NCBI RefSeq assembly: GCF_030817655.1
Contig: NZ_JAUSZM010000003.1
Span: forward strand, 6,820,001-6,884,000
Origin: Streptomyces sp. V4I2
GTDB lineage: Bacteria > Actinomycetota > Actinomycetes > Streptomycetales > Streptomycetaceae
DNA length: 64,000 nucleotides
Direction: 5' to 3'
How positions within the stretch are numbered: position 1 is the stretch's first letter; each line of letters begins with the position of its first letter. Positions 8,729-16,486 of this stretch are shown here, piece after piece. A program made the position numbers and the translations under genes. The notes under the pieces are model-generated. The model saw only the letters and a program-made list of their open reading frames with translations, had not been told where the DNA came from and did not search any database.

Positions 8729-9451
8729 CTACGCGTGCTGGTACGCCACCAGCGAGATCCCGACGTAGTGCGCGATGAACGCCGCCAGCGTGAGGGAGTG
8801 GAACACCTCGTGGAAGCCGAACCAGCGCGGTGACGGGTTCGGGCGCTTGATGCCGTAGATCACTCCACCCGCGCTGTAGAGCAGGCCGCCCACGATGACC
8901 AGCACGAGGACGGTGATGCCGCCCGAGCGCATGAAGTCGGGCAGGAAGAAGACGGCCGCCCAGCCCATCGCGATGTAGCAGGGCGTGTACAGCCAGCGCG
9001 GGGCGCCGACCCAGAAGACGCGGAAGATGATGCCCGCCGCGGCCGCCGCCCAGATGCCCCACAGCAGCCACTGACCCTTGGCGCCCGGCAGGAGCAGCAT
9101 CGTCAGCGGGGTGTAGGTGCCGGCGATGATCAGGAAGATGTTGGCGTGATCCAGCCGTCGCAGGATCCCGTCCATGCGAGGGCTCCAGTTGCCCCGGTGG
9201 TACAGCGCGCTGACGCCGAAGAGCAGGCAGGCCGTCAGGGCGAAGATCCCGCAGGCTAGGCGGCCTCTGGGGGAGTCGGCGAGGGCGGTGAGCACCAGGC
9301 CCGCGATGAGTACGGCCGGAAACATACCCAGGTGCAGCCAGCCGCGGAGCCTGGGTTTGACCGGATGCGGCAGGGAGGTCGCGACCGGACCGCGGCCTGC
9401 GGCCGAGGTGTCCGTGGTCGCGTCGGGGACGGACGCATTCATGCGGGGCAT
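8729..9451 (-). CDS. Hemolysin III / PAQR-type membrane protein (YqfA/TrhA family)
   Basis: 240 residues with seven hydrophobic helices. It carries the conserved SALYHRGNWSP, DHANIFLIIAGTYTP and C-terminal GFHEVFHSLTLAAFIAH segments, whose Asp/Ser/His residues form the predicted metal-dependent hydrolase site of the PAQR/CREST superfamily. Bacterial members affect membrane fluidity; a direct cytolytic role is doubtful. The ATG at 9451 lies inside a -10-like TACGAT (9455-9450). The in-frame ATG at 9442 is 7 nt after that hexamer, so a leaderless start at 9442 is a real alternative. Confidence 0.82.
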   Translation of the reverse strand: MPRMNASVPDATTDTSAAGRGPVATSLPHPVKPRLRGWLHLGMFPAVLIAGLVLTALADSPRGRLACGIFALTACLLFGVSALYHRGNWSPRMDGILRRLDHANIFLIIAGTYTPLTMLLLPGAKGQWLLWGIWAAAAAGIIFRVFWVGAPRWLYTPCYIAMGWAAVFFLPDFMRSGGITVLVLVIVGGLLYSAGGVIYGIKRPNPSPRWFGFHEVFHSLTLAAFIAHYVGISLVAYQHA

Positions 9452-9781
9452 CGTACCTACGGAACCGTAAGTTGCGGGTCGGTGCGACCCGTTGACCGAT
9501 GAAGAGTGGCCATCATCTCACGGGGGTTTGACGGGAGTCCCGTTCCTGTCGCTTCAAAGGTGGTTCAGCTGAATCCCAAGTAGACGCAAAGTGGCGATTT
9601 TACACGTGGTAATCCTCACTCCGCTCATCTGTACGGCCCTCTGGACAGATGGGCGAACTCGTCGGATGATCAAATGAGTGCGGTCGACACCGGATGAGCG
9701 CCAGAGGGAATCGACGCGAAGCATCCGGGTCGCGGCCCCCACGGGGCAACAAAGGACAAAATCCCTCACTTAGGAGCAATC
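9452..9781. other. 330-bp divergent intergenic region upstream of pckG
   Basis: No convincing gene. It holds several short inverted repeats: CGGGTCG-GTG-CGACCCG (9475-9491), ACGGG-AGT-CCCGT (9531-9543) and CATCTGT-N12-ACAGATG (9626-9651). The last lies in the probable pckG promoter region and is a candidate operator. A ribosome-binding site (TAGGAG) precedes the pckG GTG. Confidence 0.5.
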
Positions 9782-11605
9782 GTGGCGCGCGACATCGCGG
9801 CTCCCCCCGTCATCCCCACCACCCACAAGGAACTCGTCTCGTGGGTGAACGAGATCGCAGAACTGACGCAGCCGGACAGCGTGGTCTGGTGTGACGGATC
9901 CGAGGCCGAGTACGAGCGCCTGTGCGAGGAGCTCGTGGCGAAGGGCACCTTCAAGAAACTCGACCCGATCAAGCGGCCCAACTCGTACTACGCCGCCTCC
10001 GACCCGACCGACGTCGCCCGCGTCGAGGACCGGACCTTCATCTGTTCCGAGAAGGAAGAGGACGCGGGCCCGACCAACCACTGGAAGGCTCCCGCGGAGA
10101 TGCGGGAGATATTCCAGGGCGAGAAGGGCGTCTTCCGCGGCTCGATGCGCGGCCGGACGATGTACGTCGTCCCGTTCTGCATGGGCCCGCTCGGCTCGGA
10201 CCTCTCCGCGATCGGCGTCGAGATCACCGACTCCGCCTACGTCGCGGTGTCCATGCGCACCATGACCCGCATGGGTCAGCCGGTCCTGGACGAGCTCGGC
10301 TCCGACGGCTTCTTCGTGCGTGCTGTGCACACGCTCGGGGCGCCGCTGGAGGAGGGCCAGGAGGACGTCCCGTGGCCGTGCAACAGCACCAAGTACATCT
10401 CGCACTTCCCGGAGACCCGCGAGATCTGGTCCTACGGCTCCGGCTACGGCGGCAACGCCCTGCTCGGCAAGAAGTGCTACGCCCTGCGCATCGCCTCCGT
10501 CATGGCCCGCGACGAGGGCTGGCTCGCCGAGCACATGCTGATCCTCAAGCTGACCCCGCCGCAGGGCGAGTCGAAGTACGTCGCCGCAGCTTTCCCGAGC
10601 GCCTGCGGCAAGACCAACCTCGCCATGCTGGAGCCGACCACCCGCGGCTGGACGGTCGAGACCATCGGTGACGACATCGCGTGGATGCGGTTCGGCGAGG
10701 ACGGCCGCCTGTACGCGATCAACCCCGAGGCCGGCTTCTTCGGCGTCGCGCCCGGCACCGGCGAGCACACCAACGCCAACGCGATGAAGACGCTGTGGGG
10801 CAACTCCGTCTTCACCAACGTGGCGTTGACCGACGACAACGACATCTGGTGGGAGGGCATGACGGAGGAGACTCCGGCCCACCTCACCGACTGGAAGGGC
10901 AACGACTGGACGCCGGAGTCCGAGACCCCGGCCGCCCACCCCAACGCCCGCTTCACCACCCCCGCCTCGCAGTGCCCGATCATCGCGCCCGAGTGGGAGG
11001 ACCCCAAGGGCGTGCCGATCTCGGCGATCCTCTTCGGCGGGCGCCGCGCCACCGCCGTACCGCTGGTGACGGAGTCCTTCGACTGGAACCACGGCGTCTT
11101 CCTCGGCGCCAACGTGGCCTCCGAGAAGACCGCAGCCGCCGAGGGCAAGGTCGGCGAGCTGCGCCGCGACCCGTTCGCCATGCTGCCGTTCTGCGGCTAC
11201 AACATGGGCGACTACATGGGCCACTGGGTCGACGTCGCCAAGGGCAAGGACCCGGCGAAGCTCCCGAAGATCTACTACGTCAACTGGTTCCGCAAGAACG
11301 ACGAGGGCAAGTTCGTCTGGCCCGGCTTCGGCGAGAACTCCCGCGTCCTGAAGTGGATCGTGGAGCGCCTGGAGGGCAAGGGCGAGGGCGTCGAGACCCC
11401 GATCGGCATCCTGCCGGCCAAGGGCGCTCTCGACACCGGCGGCCTCGACCTCTCCGAGTCCGACCTGGACTTCCTGCTCACGGTCGACAAGGAGGTCTGG
11501 CGCGAGGAGGCCTCTCTGGTCCCCGAGCACCTCAACACCTTTGGTGAGCACACGCCCAAGGAGCTGTGGGACGAGTACCGCGCCCTGGTGCAGCGCCTGG
11601 GCTGA
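9782..11605 (+). CDS. pckG: Phosphoenolpyruvate carboxykinase (GTP)
   Basis: 607 residues, the usual length for GTP-dependent PEPCK. It converts oxaloacetate and GTP to phosphoenolpyruvate, CO2 and GDP in the cytosol, the first committed step of gluconeogenesis. The P-loop is FPSACGKTN, with the reactive Cys275 and Lys277-Thr278. The metal-binding GDDIAWM motif follows about 25 residues later, and KNDEGKFVWPGF near the C-terminus is also family-typical. The start is a GTG preceded by TAGGAG. It is monocistronic, followed by a long hairpin. Confidence 0.97.
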   Translation: MARDIAAPPVIPTTHKELVSWVNEIAELTQPDSVVWCDGSEAEYERLCEELVAKGTFKKLDPIKRPNSYYAASDPTDVARVEDRTFICSEKEEDAGPTNHWKAPAEMREIFQGEKGVFRGSMRGRTMYVVPFCMGPLGSDLSAIGVEITDSAYVAVSMRTMTRMGQPVLDELGSDGFFVRAVHTLGAPLEEGQEDVPWPCNSTKYISHFPETREIWSYGSGYGGNALLGKKCYALRIASVMARDEGWLAEHMLILKLTPPQGESKYVAAAFPSACGKTNLAMLEPTTRGWTVETIGDDIAWMRFGEDGRLYAINPEAGFFGVAPGTGEHTNANAMKTLWGNSVFTNVALTDDNDIWWEGMTEETPAHLTDWKGNDWTPESETPAAHPNARFTTPASQCPIIAPEWEDPKGVPISAILFGGRRATAVPLVTESFDWNHGVFLGANVASEKTAAAEGKVGELRRDPFAMLPFCGYNMGDYMGHWVDVAKGKDPAKLPKIYYVNWFRKNDEGKFVWPGFGENSRVLKWIVERLEGKGEGVETPIGILPAKGALDTGGLDLSESDLDFLLTVDKEVWREEASLVPEHLNTFGEHTPKELWDEYRALVQRLG

Positions 11606-11621
11606 ACCGGCCCCCCAAAGA

Positions 11622-11679
11622 CGCCGCGGCCGGCTCCGATCTGCCCTGACCAGCACCATCGTCACGGCCGGCCGCGGTG
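11622..11679 (+). terminator. Hairpin downstream of pckG
   Basis: Positions 11622-11633 can pair with 11668-11679 (11 of 12 bp), with a loop of about 34 nt. There is no T-run. A factor-independent terminator without a U-tract is common in this G+C range, but this one remains tentative. Confidence 0.45.
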
Positions 11680-11805
11680 GCAGTACCTCAGACCGGCGAG
11701 ACTTCGTACAACGGCGTGCGGGGTCCTGGGCCTGTCGTCGTGCGGTCCCGTCAGCCCCGACGGGAGGAGCGCGGCGACAGGCCTTCGCCTGTGCTCACTC
11801 TGTGT

Positions 11806-12408
11806 TCACTTGGAGCGGTCCTCCAGGTACCGCGTGTGCGACTCCTGCCGCCGCGCCTCCGTCTCCCGCAGGCCCGCGGCCAGCCGCTCGGCCTCCTCGT
11901 GCAGCAGGGTCAACTGCCGCTCCAGGTGCCGTTCCGGCGACTCCTGACCCGGCGCGAGCCGCGTCCACCACCGGGTCCGCACGAACGTGTCGACGGCCTC
12001 GGGCACGTCCTGCCGTACGGCCCGCGACAGCGTGTGCACGCCCTCCGGGTCCTGGACGAGCACCTCCGTGACCCAGCCGGGATCCAGCAACGCGGCCAGC
12101 AGCTCGGTCAGTTCGGTGAGCCGGCCCGCGGCGGCGGGCGGCAGCTCGACGTCCGCGAGATAGTCCTTGAGCCGTTCGAAGTCGTTCCGGATCTCGTCGA
12201 GCTGGGCGGACGGGTCCGGGAAGTCGGGCAGCGCCGGCCGTTCCGGCGGGGCGATCAGGGCCCCCGCCCCGTACAGACCGCCCACGACCACGGGCCAGTA
12301 CGGGCCCGCGACCCCCACGAAGGTCAGCGCCAGGCCGGCCAGCCCGCCCGCGCTCCCGGCGATGTTCTTGCGGGACTCGAGATAGCCGAGCAGCTTATTG
12401 GTAGCCAC
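11806..12408 (-). CDS. Conserved hypothetical protein of a telA-linked locus
   Basis: 200 residues from a GTG. Residues about 18-52 are two weak hydrophobic segments rich in Gly/Ala. The rest is soluble and helical, ending in a strongly charged coiled-coil-like stretch (about 155-200, EEAERLAAGLRETEARRQE). I do not recognise a catalytic motif. The first codons overlap the last 14 bp of a telA-like remnant, so this gene was once translationally coupled to TelA. That supports a shared role in toxic-anion or stress resistance, now without its partner. Confidence 0.7.
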   Translation of the reverse strand: MATNKLLGYLESRKNIAGSAGGLAGLALTFVGVAGPYWPVVVGGLYGAGALIAPPERPALPDFPDPSAQLDEIRNDFERLKDYLADVELPPAAAGRLTELTELLAALLDPGWVTEVLVQDPEGVHTLSRAVRQDVPEAVDTFVRTRWWTRLAPGQESPERHLERQLTLLHEEAERLAAGLRETEARRQESHTRYLEDRSK

Positions 12409-12481
12409 GGATCTCCTCGAAGGCGCCGTCCAGCGAGCCCTGCTGGGCGTCGAAGAGGCGGCCGCCGGTCAGTTCGGCGTT
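12395..12481 (-). pseudogene. telA-like gene, only the last ~28 codons remain
   Basis: Upstream of the 200-aa gene on the minus strand, a frame reads N-A-E-L-T-G-G-R-L-F-D-A and ends E-E-I-R-G-Y-Q-stop. This is the characteristic C-terminus of TelA (toxic anion resistance) proteins. It has no start codon. At about 12481 it runs directly into the truncated substrate-binding protein gene, marking a deletion junction. Recognition rests on a short stretch, so the family call is moderate. Confidence 0.55.
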
Positions 12482-12842
12482 AGGCGGCCATCTTCAGGGT
12501 GCCGCGGTTCTTGTCGAAGACGGCGAGTCCGTTGTCCGCGAGCACCTCGGCGGCATCCCGGTGGGCCACGACGACGAGCGGCGAGTGGAAGGGCACAGGC
12601 AGAGACTGTCTGGCTTTGTACTTCGCGGCGAGCTCGTCGGCGGGCGCCTGGCTGGACGGGAAAGCGAGGTCGAACCCCGTGAGGTCCTGTCCCTCCATGG
12701 CCCAGGAACCGGAGGTCTCGGCCTTCACGGTGTAGCCCTTGTCGGCGAGGGCCTTCACCACGTCGCGATCGGCGAAGAACTCCGCCTTCTCCGCTCCGAT
12801 CACTGCGCGCACGGGCTTCGTTGCCGTGCTCTTGTCATTTAC
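12480..12842 (-). pseudogene. Substrate-binding-protein-like gene, 3' portion (truncated by deletion, split by the IS element)
   Basis: The frame reads VNDKSTATKPVRAVIGAEK and on through FFADRDVVKALADKGYTVK and FDLAFPSSQAPADEL to LKMAA-stop. It resembles the N-terminal lobe of extracellular solute-binding domains, as found in the VWA/substrate-binding proteins next to telA. It has no N-terminus here. Removing the IS element joins it in frame to 14285-14350, which encodes a membrane anchor. The 3' end is lost: the stop arises at the deletion junction with the telA remnant. The product would be only about 142 residues even without the insertion. Confidence 0.75.
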
Positions 12843-12982
12843 GTCCTTGGGTTCCCGCCGCCGCTACCGGGATTCATTCGCGACGCGGAGCGTCCGGTGT
12901 CCTTCCGGCGGAGCCGGACTGTGTGGCTGCGGGAGCAGTGAGGGTTCGTACGAATGTTCCGTCGTGACGGTGTGGTTGCGAC

Positions 12983-14224
12983 ATGTCTAGTGTGATCGTC
13001 ATGCAGCTTCGGTACGCCTTCAGGTTGTACCCGGACACCGGCCAACAGACCGCATTGGCGAAGGCGTTCGGGTGTGCCCGCGTCGTGTTCAACGACGCGG
13101 TCCGCGCCCGTGAAGACGCCCGCAAGGCCGAGCAGCCGTTCCCTAAGGCCGCCGAGCTGTCCACGCGATTGATCACCGAGGCCAAGCGGACAGCGGAGCG
13201 GTCCTGGCTGAGTGAGGTCTCCGCGGTGGTGCTCCAGCAGTCCCTGCGCGATGCCGAGAGCGCGTACCGCAACTTCTTCGCCTCCCTCAAGGGCACCCGC
13301 AAGGGGCCGAAGATCGGCCCGCCCCGCTTCAAGTCCCGCAAGGACAAGCGGCAGTCGATCAGGTTCACCGCCAACGCCCGCTGGAACATCACCGACAGCG
13401 GCCGACTGAACCTACCGAAGATCGGCGCGGTGAAGGTGAAGTGGTCCCGCACGCTGCCCACGCCCCCCACCTCCGTCACCGTCATCAAGGACACGGCCGG
13501 GCGGTACTTCGCCTCCTTCGTCATCGACACCGACCCCGCCGCCGACGCGGAGCGGATGCCCGAAACCGACCGCACCATCGGTATCGATCTCGGTCTGACC
13601 CACTTCGCGGTCCTGTCCGACGGCACGAAAATCGACTCCCCGCGCTTCCTGCGGCGCGCGGAGAAGAAGCTGAAGAAGGCCCAGCAGGAGCTGTCCCGTA
13701 AGCAGAAGGGAAGCAAGAACCGCGCCAAGGCCCGCCTGAAGGTCGCCCGCGCCCACGCCAAGGTCGCCGACGCACGCCGCGAGTTCCACCACCAGCTCTC
13801 CACGAAGCTGATCTCCGAGAACCAAGGGATCGCCGTGGAGGACCTGTCGGTGGCGGGACTGGCCCGCACGAAGCTGGCCAAGTCCGTGCACGACGCCGGA
13901 TGGTCATCGTTCATCAGCATGCTGGAGTACAAAGCAGAACGGTACGGCCGCACCCTGGTCAAGATTGGTCGGTTCGAGCCGACCTCCCAGACCTGCTCCA
14001 CCTGCGGCGTCAAGGACGGACCCAAACCCCTGAACGTCCGGGAGTGGGCCTGTACCGCCTGCGGCACCGTCCACGACCGGGACATCAACGCCGCACTCAA
14101 CGTGAAGACGGCCGCCGGACTGGCGGTATCGGCCTGCGGAGCGCCGGTAAGACCAGGAGCAATCCCGGCACAGCGCGAAGAAACAGGAAGCCACGGATTC
14201 CCGACCGAATCCCGTGCCGCGTAG
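12983..14224 (+). CDS. tnpB: TnpB, RNA-guided RuvC-like nuclease of IS605-type element
   Basis: 413 residues (407 if the ATG at 13001 is used; the conserved family start MQLRYAFRLYP favours it). Order: OrfB N-terminal helix-turn-helix (about 7-110), a beta-rich WED-like region, and a split RuvC domain with Asp202 (GIDLGL), Glu286 (AVEDLSV) and Asp365/Asp367 (HDRDINAA). A zinc finger (C338/C341, C357/C360) interrupts the RuvC domain. All catalytic residues are present, so the protein should be active. TnpB uses an omega RNA made from the element's right end and cuts next to a target-adjacent motif. Here that motif is predicted to be TTAC. Confidence 0.92.
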   Translation: MSSVIVMQLRYAFRLYPDTGQQTALAKAFGCARVVFNDAVRAREDARKAEQPFPKAAELSTRLITEAKRTAERSWLSEVSAVVLQQSLRDAESAYRNFFASLKGTRKGPKIGPPRFKSRKDKRQSIRFTANARWNITDSGRLNLPKIGAVKVKWSRTLPTPPTSVTVIKDTAGRYFASFVIDTDPAADAERMPETDRTIGIDLGLTHFAVLSDGTKIDSPRFLRRAEKKLKKAQQELSRKQKGSKNRAKARLKVARAHAKVADARREFHHQLSTKLISENQGIAVEDLSVAGLARTKLAKSVHDAGWSSFISMLEYKAERYGRTLVKIGRFEPTSQTCSTCGVKDGPKPLNVREWACTACGTVHDRDINAALNVKTAAGLAVSACGAPVRPGAIPAQREETGSHGFPTESRAA

Positions 14225-14284
14225 CGGCACAGCAACGATCGAGAAGGCCAGAATCCTCGTGCTTCAGCCCGAGGTGCAAGTCAA
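14100..14284 (+). ncRNA. Predicted omega (right-end) RNA of the TnpB element
   Basis: In TnpB systems the guide scaffold comes from the 3' end of tnpB plus the right end, with the guide being the flanking host DNA. By that rule the scaffold ends at 14284 and the guide starts at 14285 (GACGGCTGCC...). The 5' limit given here is approximate and inferred. Confidence 0.45.
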
Positions 14285-14350
14285 GACGGCTGCCACCACT
14301 CCGCCGCCGACCAGCAGGACCGCGAGGACGATTCCTGCGATTCGTCTCAC
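14285..14350 (-). pseudogene. Substrate-binding-protein-like gene, 5' portion (membrane anchor)
   Basis: From a GTG at 14350 the frame encodes MRRIAGIVLAVLLVGGG and then VVAAV, a basic N-terminus followed by one hydrophobic helix. It then enters the IS element. It is the displaced start of the gene continuing at 12842. No clear ribosome-binding site precedes the GTG, so the exact start is uncertain, but the in-frame fit at the insertion site is exact. Confidence 0.7.
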
Positions 14351-14649
14351 AAGGGAAGAGTGCTCGCGGAACCGAACATTCCCCGGCGGGAAGCATGAAC
14401 GGGGGTGACGTACCGGTCCCGGTACTGCGGCGTCCCCAATAGGGGCGCGGGGAACTGCGCGACAAGCCACGGACAACCCGCGGCCGCCCAACGACAGATC
14501 CCCCGCGGCGAAACGCACCGCATCCGACCGGCACTTCACAACCGGCGAGAACGACGACCGCCGCTCAAGCCAACGCAGTGCCGTGGCACCCGGTCCGCGC
14601 CTCGCTACGGGTGCACGCGGACCGGGGCCGATCAAGGGAGCCGAACGGC
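14351..14649. other. ~300-bp gene-free stretch with a Streptomyces-type intergenic repeat and a hairpin
   Basis: No supported gene. Around 14440-14495 the sequence AGGGGCGCGGGGAACTGCGC and its continuation match, from memory, a very common interspersed intergenic repeat of Streptomyces. The hairpin at 14589-14626 lies at the right end. Confidence 0.45.
14589..14626 (-). terminator. Hairpin downstream of the 14650-15072 gene
   Basis: A perfect 11-bp stem (14589-14599 with 14616-14626) with a 16-nt loop lies 24 bp after the minus-strand stop. A second small hairpin, GAGCCG-AA-CGGCTC, overlaps the stop (14638-14651). There is no T-run. Confidence 0.55.
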
Positions 14650-15072
14650 TCAGTGCGCGGCGAGCTCCCGCGGCTCCAGCGCCGCCGCATGCGCGTCCAT
14701 CCGCTCGGCGGACAGGATCGCCGCCGCGGTGTCGGCTCGCGACGCGGCCACCACCAGCGCCCGCCCCGCGAGGGTATGCGCCCGCCGGTGCATGGACGCG
14801 AGGTTGGGCCGGCCGGTGACGGACGTGAGGGGCGCTCGGGCCGGCGCACGGCCTCCCCGCAGCCGGGTCACCTGCTCGGCGAGCCGGTCGGCGGCGGTGT
14901 CCAGATCGGCGGACGGTGCCGGCGCGCGCAGCTCGTCCGTGACGGTGAGCAGCGCGGCGAGATGGCCCGCGAGCTGGATGTCCAGCTCTTCCTCACGGGA
15001 ACGGTGGGGGAAGTCCGAGGTGGTGCCGGCCATCGTGCTGTGGACCGACTTGGTGCGGATCGGCTCGTACAT
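14650..15072 (-). CDS. Small conserved hypothetical protein
   Basis: 140 residues, soluble, mostly helical and rich in Ala, Arg and Leu (for example LDIQLAGHLAALLTVTDELR and MHRRAHTLAGRALVVAASRA). No known motif or membrane segment was recognised. The ATG is preceded by AGGAGG at good spacing. The start region lies below an inverted repeat TTAGA-N5-TCTAA. Its helical character would suit a small regulatory or chaperone-like protein, but no function is supported. Confidence 0.7.
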   Translation of the reverse strand: MYEPIRTKSVHSTMAGTTSDFPHRSREEELDIQLAGHLAALLTVTDELRAPAPSADLDTAADRLAEQVTRLRGGRAPARAPLTSVTGRPNLASMHRRAHTLAGRALVVAASRADTAAAILSAERMDAHAAALEPRELAAH

Positions 15073-15109
15073 GGGATGGCCTCCTGTGCTGTCAGGAAAC
15101 CATCCTAGC

Positions 15110-15124
15110 TTAGATCTCGTCTAA
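15110..15124. promoter_or_regulatory. Inverted repeat upstream of the 140-aa gene
   Basis: TTAGA-TCTCG-TCTAA (15110-15124) lies about 40 bp upstream of the minus-strand ATG. It overlaps a -10-like TAGGAT read on the minus strand. This is a candidate operator of unknown regulator. Confidence 0.35.
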
Positions 15125-15148
15125 AGTTGAGCGACCCACAAAACTCGG

Positions 15149-16360
15149 TCACGGCTGGCCGTAACCGTCCAGGAAGTTCCCGATCCGGGTGATCGCCGAC
15201 CGCAGGTCTCCCGCCGTCGGCAGGGTCACCACCCGGAAGTGGTCCGGCTCGGGCCAGTTGAAGCCGGTGCCCTGGACGACCATGATCTTCTCCTGTCGGA
15301 GCAGGTCCAGGACCATCTGCCGGTCGTCCTTGATCTTGAAGACCTTGGGGTCGAGGCGCGGGAACAGATACAGCGCCCCCTTCGGCTTCACGCAGCTCAC
15401 CCCCGGGATCTGGGTCAGCAGCTCGTACGCCACGTCCCGCTGCTCCCGCAGCCGCCCGCCCGGCAGCACCAGGTCGTTGATGGTCTGCCGCCCGCTGAGC
15501 GCGGCCACGACACCGTGCTGGCCCGGCATGTTCGCGCACAGGCGCATGTTCGCCAGGATCGTCAGACCCTCGATGTAGGAGTCGGCGTGCGCGCGCGGCC
15601 CGGAGATCGCCATCCAGCCGACCCGGTAACCGGCGACCCGGTACGCCTTCGACATCCCGTTGAAGGTGAGGGTGAGCAGGTCGGGGGCGACCTTGGCGGT
15701 CGGGGTGTGCGTGGCCTCGTCGTACAGGATCTTGTCGTAGATCTCGTCGGAGCAGACCAGCAGGTTGTGCCGGCGGGCGATGTCCGTCAGCCCGCGCAGC
15801 ATCGCCTCGTCGTACACCGCGCCCGTCGGGTTGTTCGGGTTGATGATGACGATCGCCTTGGTGCGGTCGGTGACCTTCCGCTCCACGTCCGCGAGGTCGG
15901 GCATCCAGTCGGCCTGCTCGTCGCACCGGTAGTGCACGGCGGTGCCGCCGGAGAGGGAGACGGCCGCGGTCCACAGCGGATAGTCGGGGGCCGGTACGAG
16001 GACCTCGTCCCCGTCGTCCAGCAGCCCCTGCATCGCCATCACGATCAGCTCGGAGACGCCGTTGCCGATGAAGACGTGTTCGACGTCGGTCTCGATGCCG
16101 AGGGTCTGGTTGTGCATCACGACGGCCCGGCGTGCGGCCAGCAGGCCCTTCGCGTCGCCGTAGCCGTGCGCCGACGAGACGTTGCGGAGGATGTCCTCCA
16201 GGATCTCGGGCGGGCACTCGAAACCGAACGCGGCCGGGTTGCCGGTGTTCAGCTTGAGGATGCGGTGCCCTGCCGCTTCCAGGCGCATCGCCTCCTCGAG
16301 AACCGGGCCCCGGATCTCGTAACAGACGTTGGCGAGCTTGGTCGACTGGATCACCTGCAT
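15149..16360 (-). CDS. PLP-dependent aminotransferase, alanine transaminase (AlaA) type
   Basis: 403 residues from the ATG at 16360; a longer in-frame start exists at 16456, but the family begins at MQVIQSTKLANVCYEIRGP. It is a fold-type I class I/II aminotransferase, with the PLP Lys in NGMSKAYRVAGYRVGW, the NPNNPTGAV substrate loop, SDEIYDKI, and a C-terminal Arg in FRVVTLP. The sequence is closest to AlaA-type enzymes that interconvert alanine/2-oxoglutarate and pyruvate/glutamate. It appears monocistronic. Substrate is assigned from overall similarity recalled by eye, not from a decisive residue. Confidence 0.85.
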   Translation of the reverse strand: MQVIQSTKLANVCYEIRGPVLEEAMRLEAAGHRILKLNTGNPAAFGFECPPEILEDILRNVSSAHGYGDAKGLLAARRAVVMHNQTLGIETDVEHVFIGNGVSELIVMAMQGLLDDGDEVLVPAPDYPLWTAAVSLSGGTAVHYRCDEQADWMPDLADVERKVTDRTKAIVIINPNNPTGAVYDEAMLRGLTDIARRHNLLVCSDEIYDKILYDEATHTPTAKVAPDLLTLTFNGMSKAYRVAGYRVGWMAISGPRAHADSYIEGLTILANMRLCANMPGQHGVVAALSGRQTINDLVLPGGRLREQRDVAYELLTQIPGVSCVKPKGALYLFPRLDPKVFKIKDDRQMVLDLLRQEKIMVVQGTGFNWPEPDHFRVVTLPTAGDLRSAITRIGNFLDGYGQP

Positions 16361-16486
16361 GTCTGGGAGCTTACGGCCCGGTAACGCTTCGTGGGCCGTG
16401 TTTTCCGCCACGTGAGACGCGGTGGTTTGGGCTGATATCGCCGACGGCTGTCCCATGGGCCCCTCCCGTCCCTACAATGCGCGGCC

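Larger units (their letters stand above)
12843..14284 (+). mobile_element. IS200/IS605-superfamily element carrying tnpB only (1442 bp)
   Basis: The left end follows a TTAC (12839-12842) and the right end finishes in TCAA (14281-14284), as in IS608-type elements. Each end has a subterminal hairpin with a 5-bp stem and 10-nt loop, placed exactly 10 nt from the boundary: TCCCG...CGGGA at 12853-12872 and CCTCG...CGAGG at 14255-14274. Removing the interval restores an open frame across the host gene (codons ...AAV|VNDKS...). There is no target duplication, as expected. No tnpA (Y1 transposase) is present, so mobility would need a transposase in trans. Confidence 0.9.

Noticed and set aside
12983..14224. 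TnpB as a Cas12 effector of a CRISPR system
   Set aside because: Size and domain order are those of TnpB, no spacer-repeat array is near, and transposon ends are clear.
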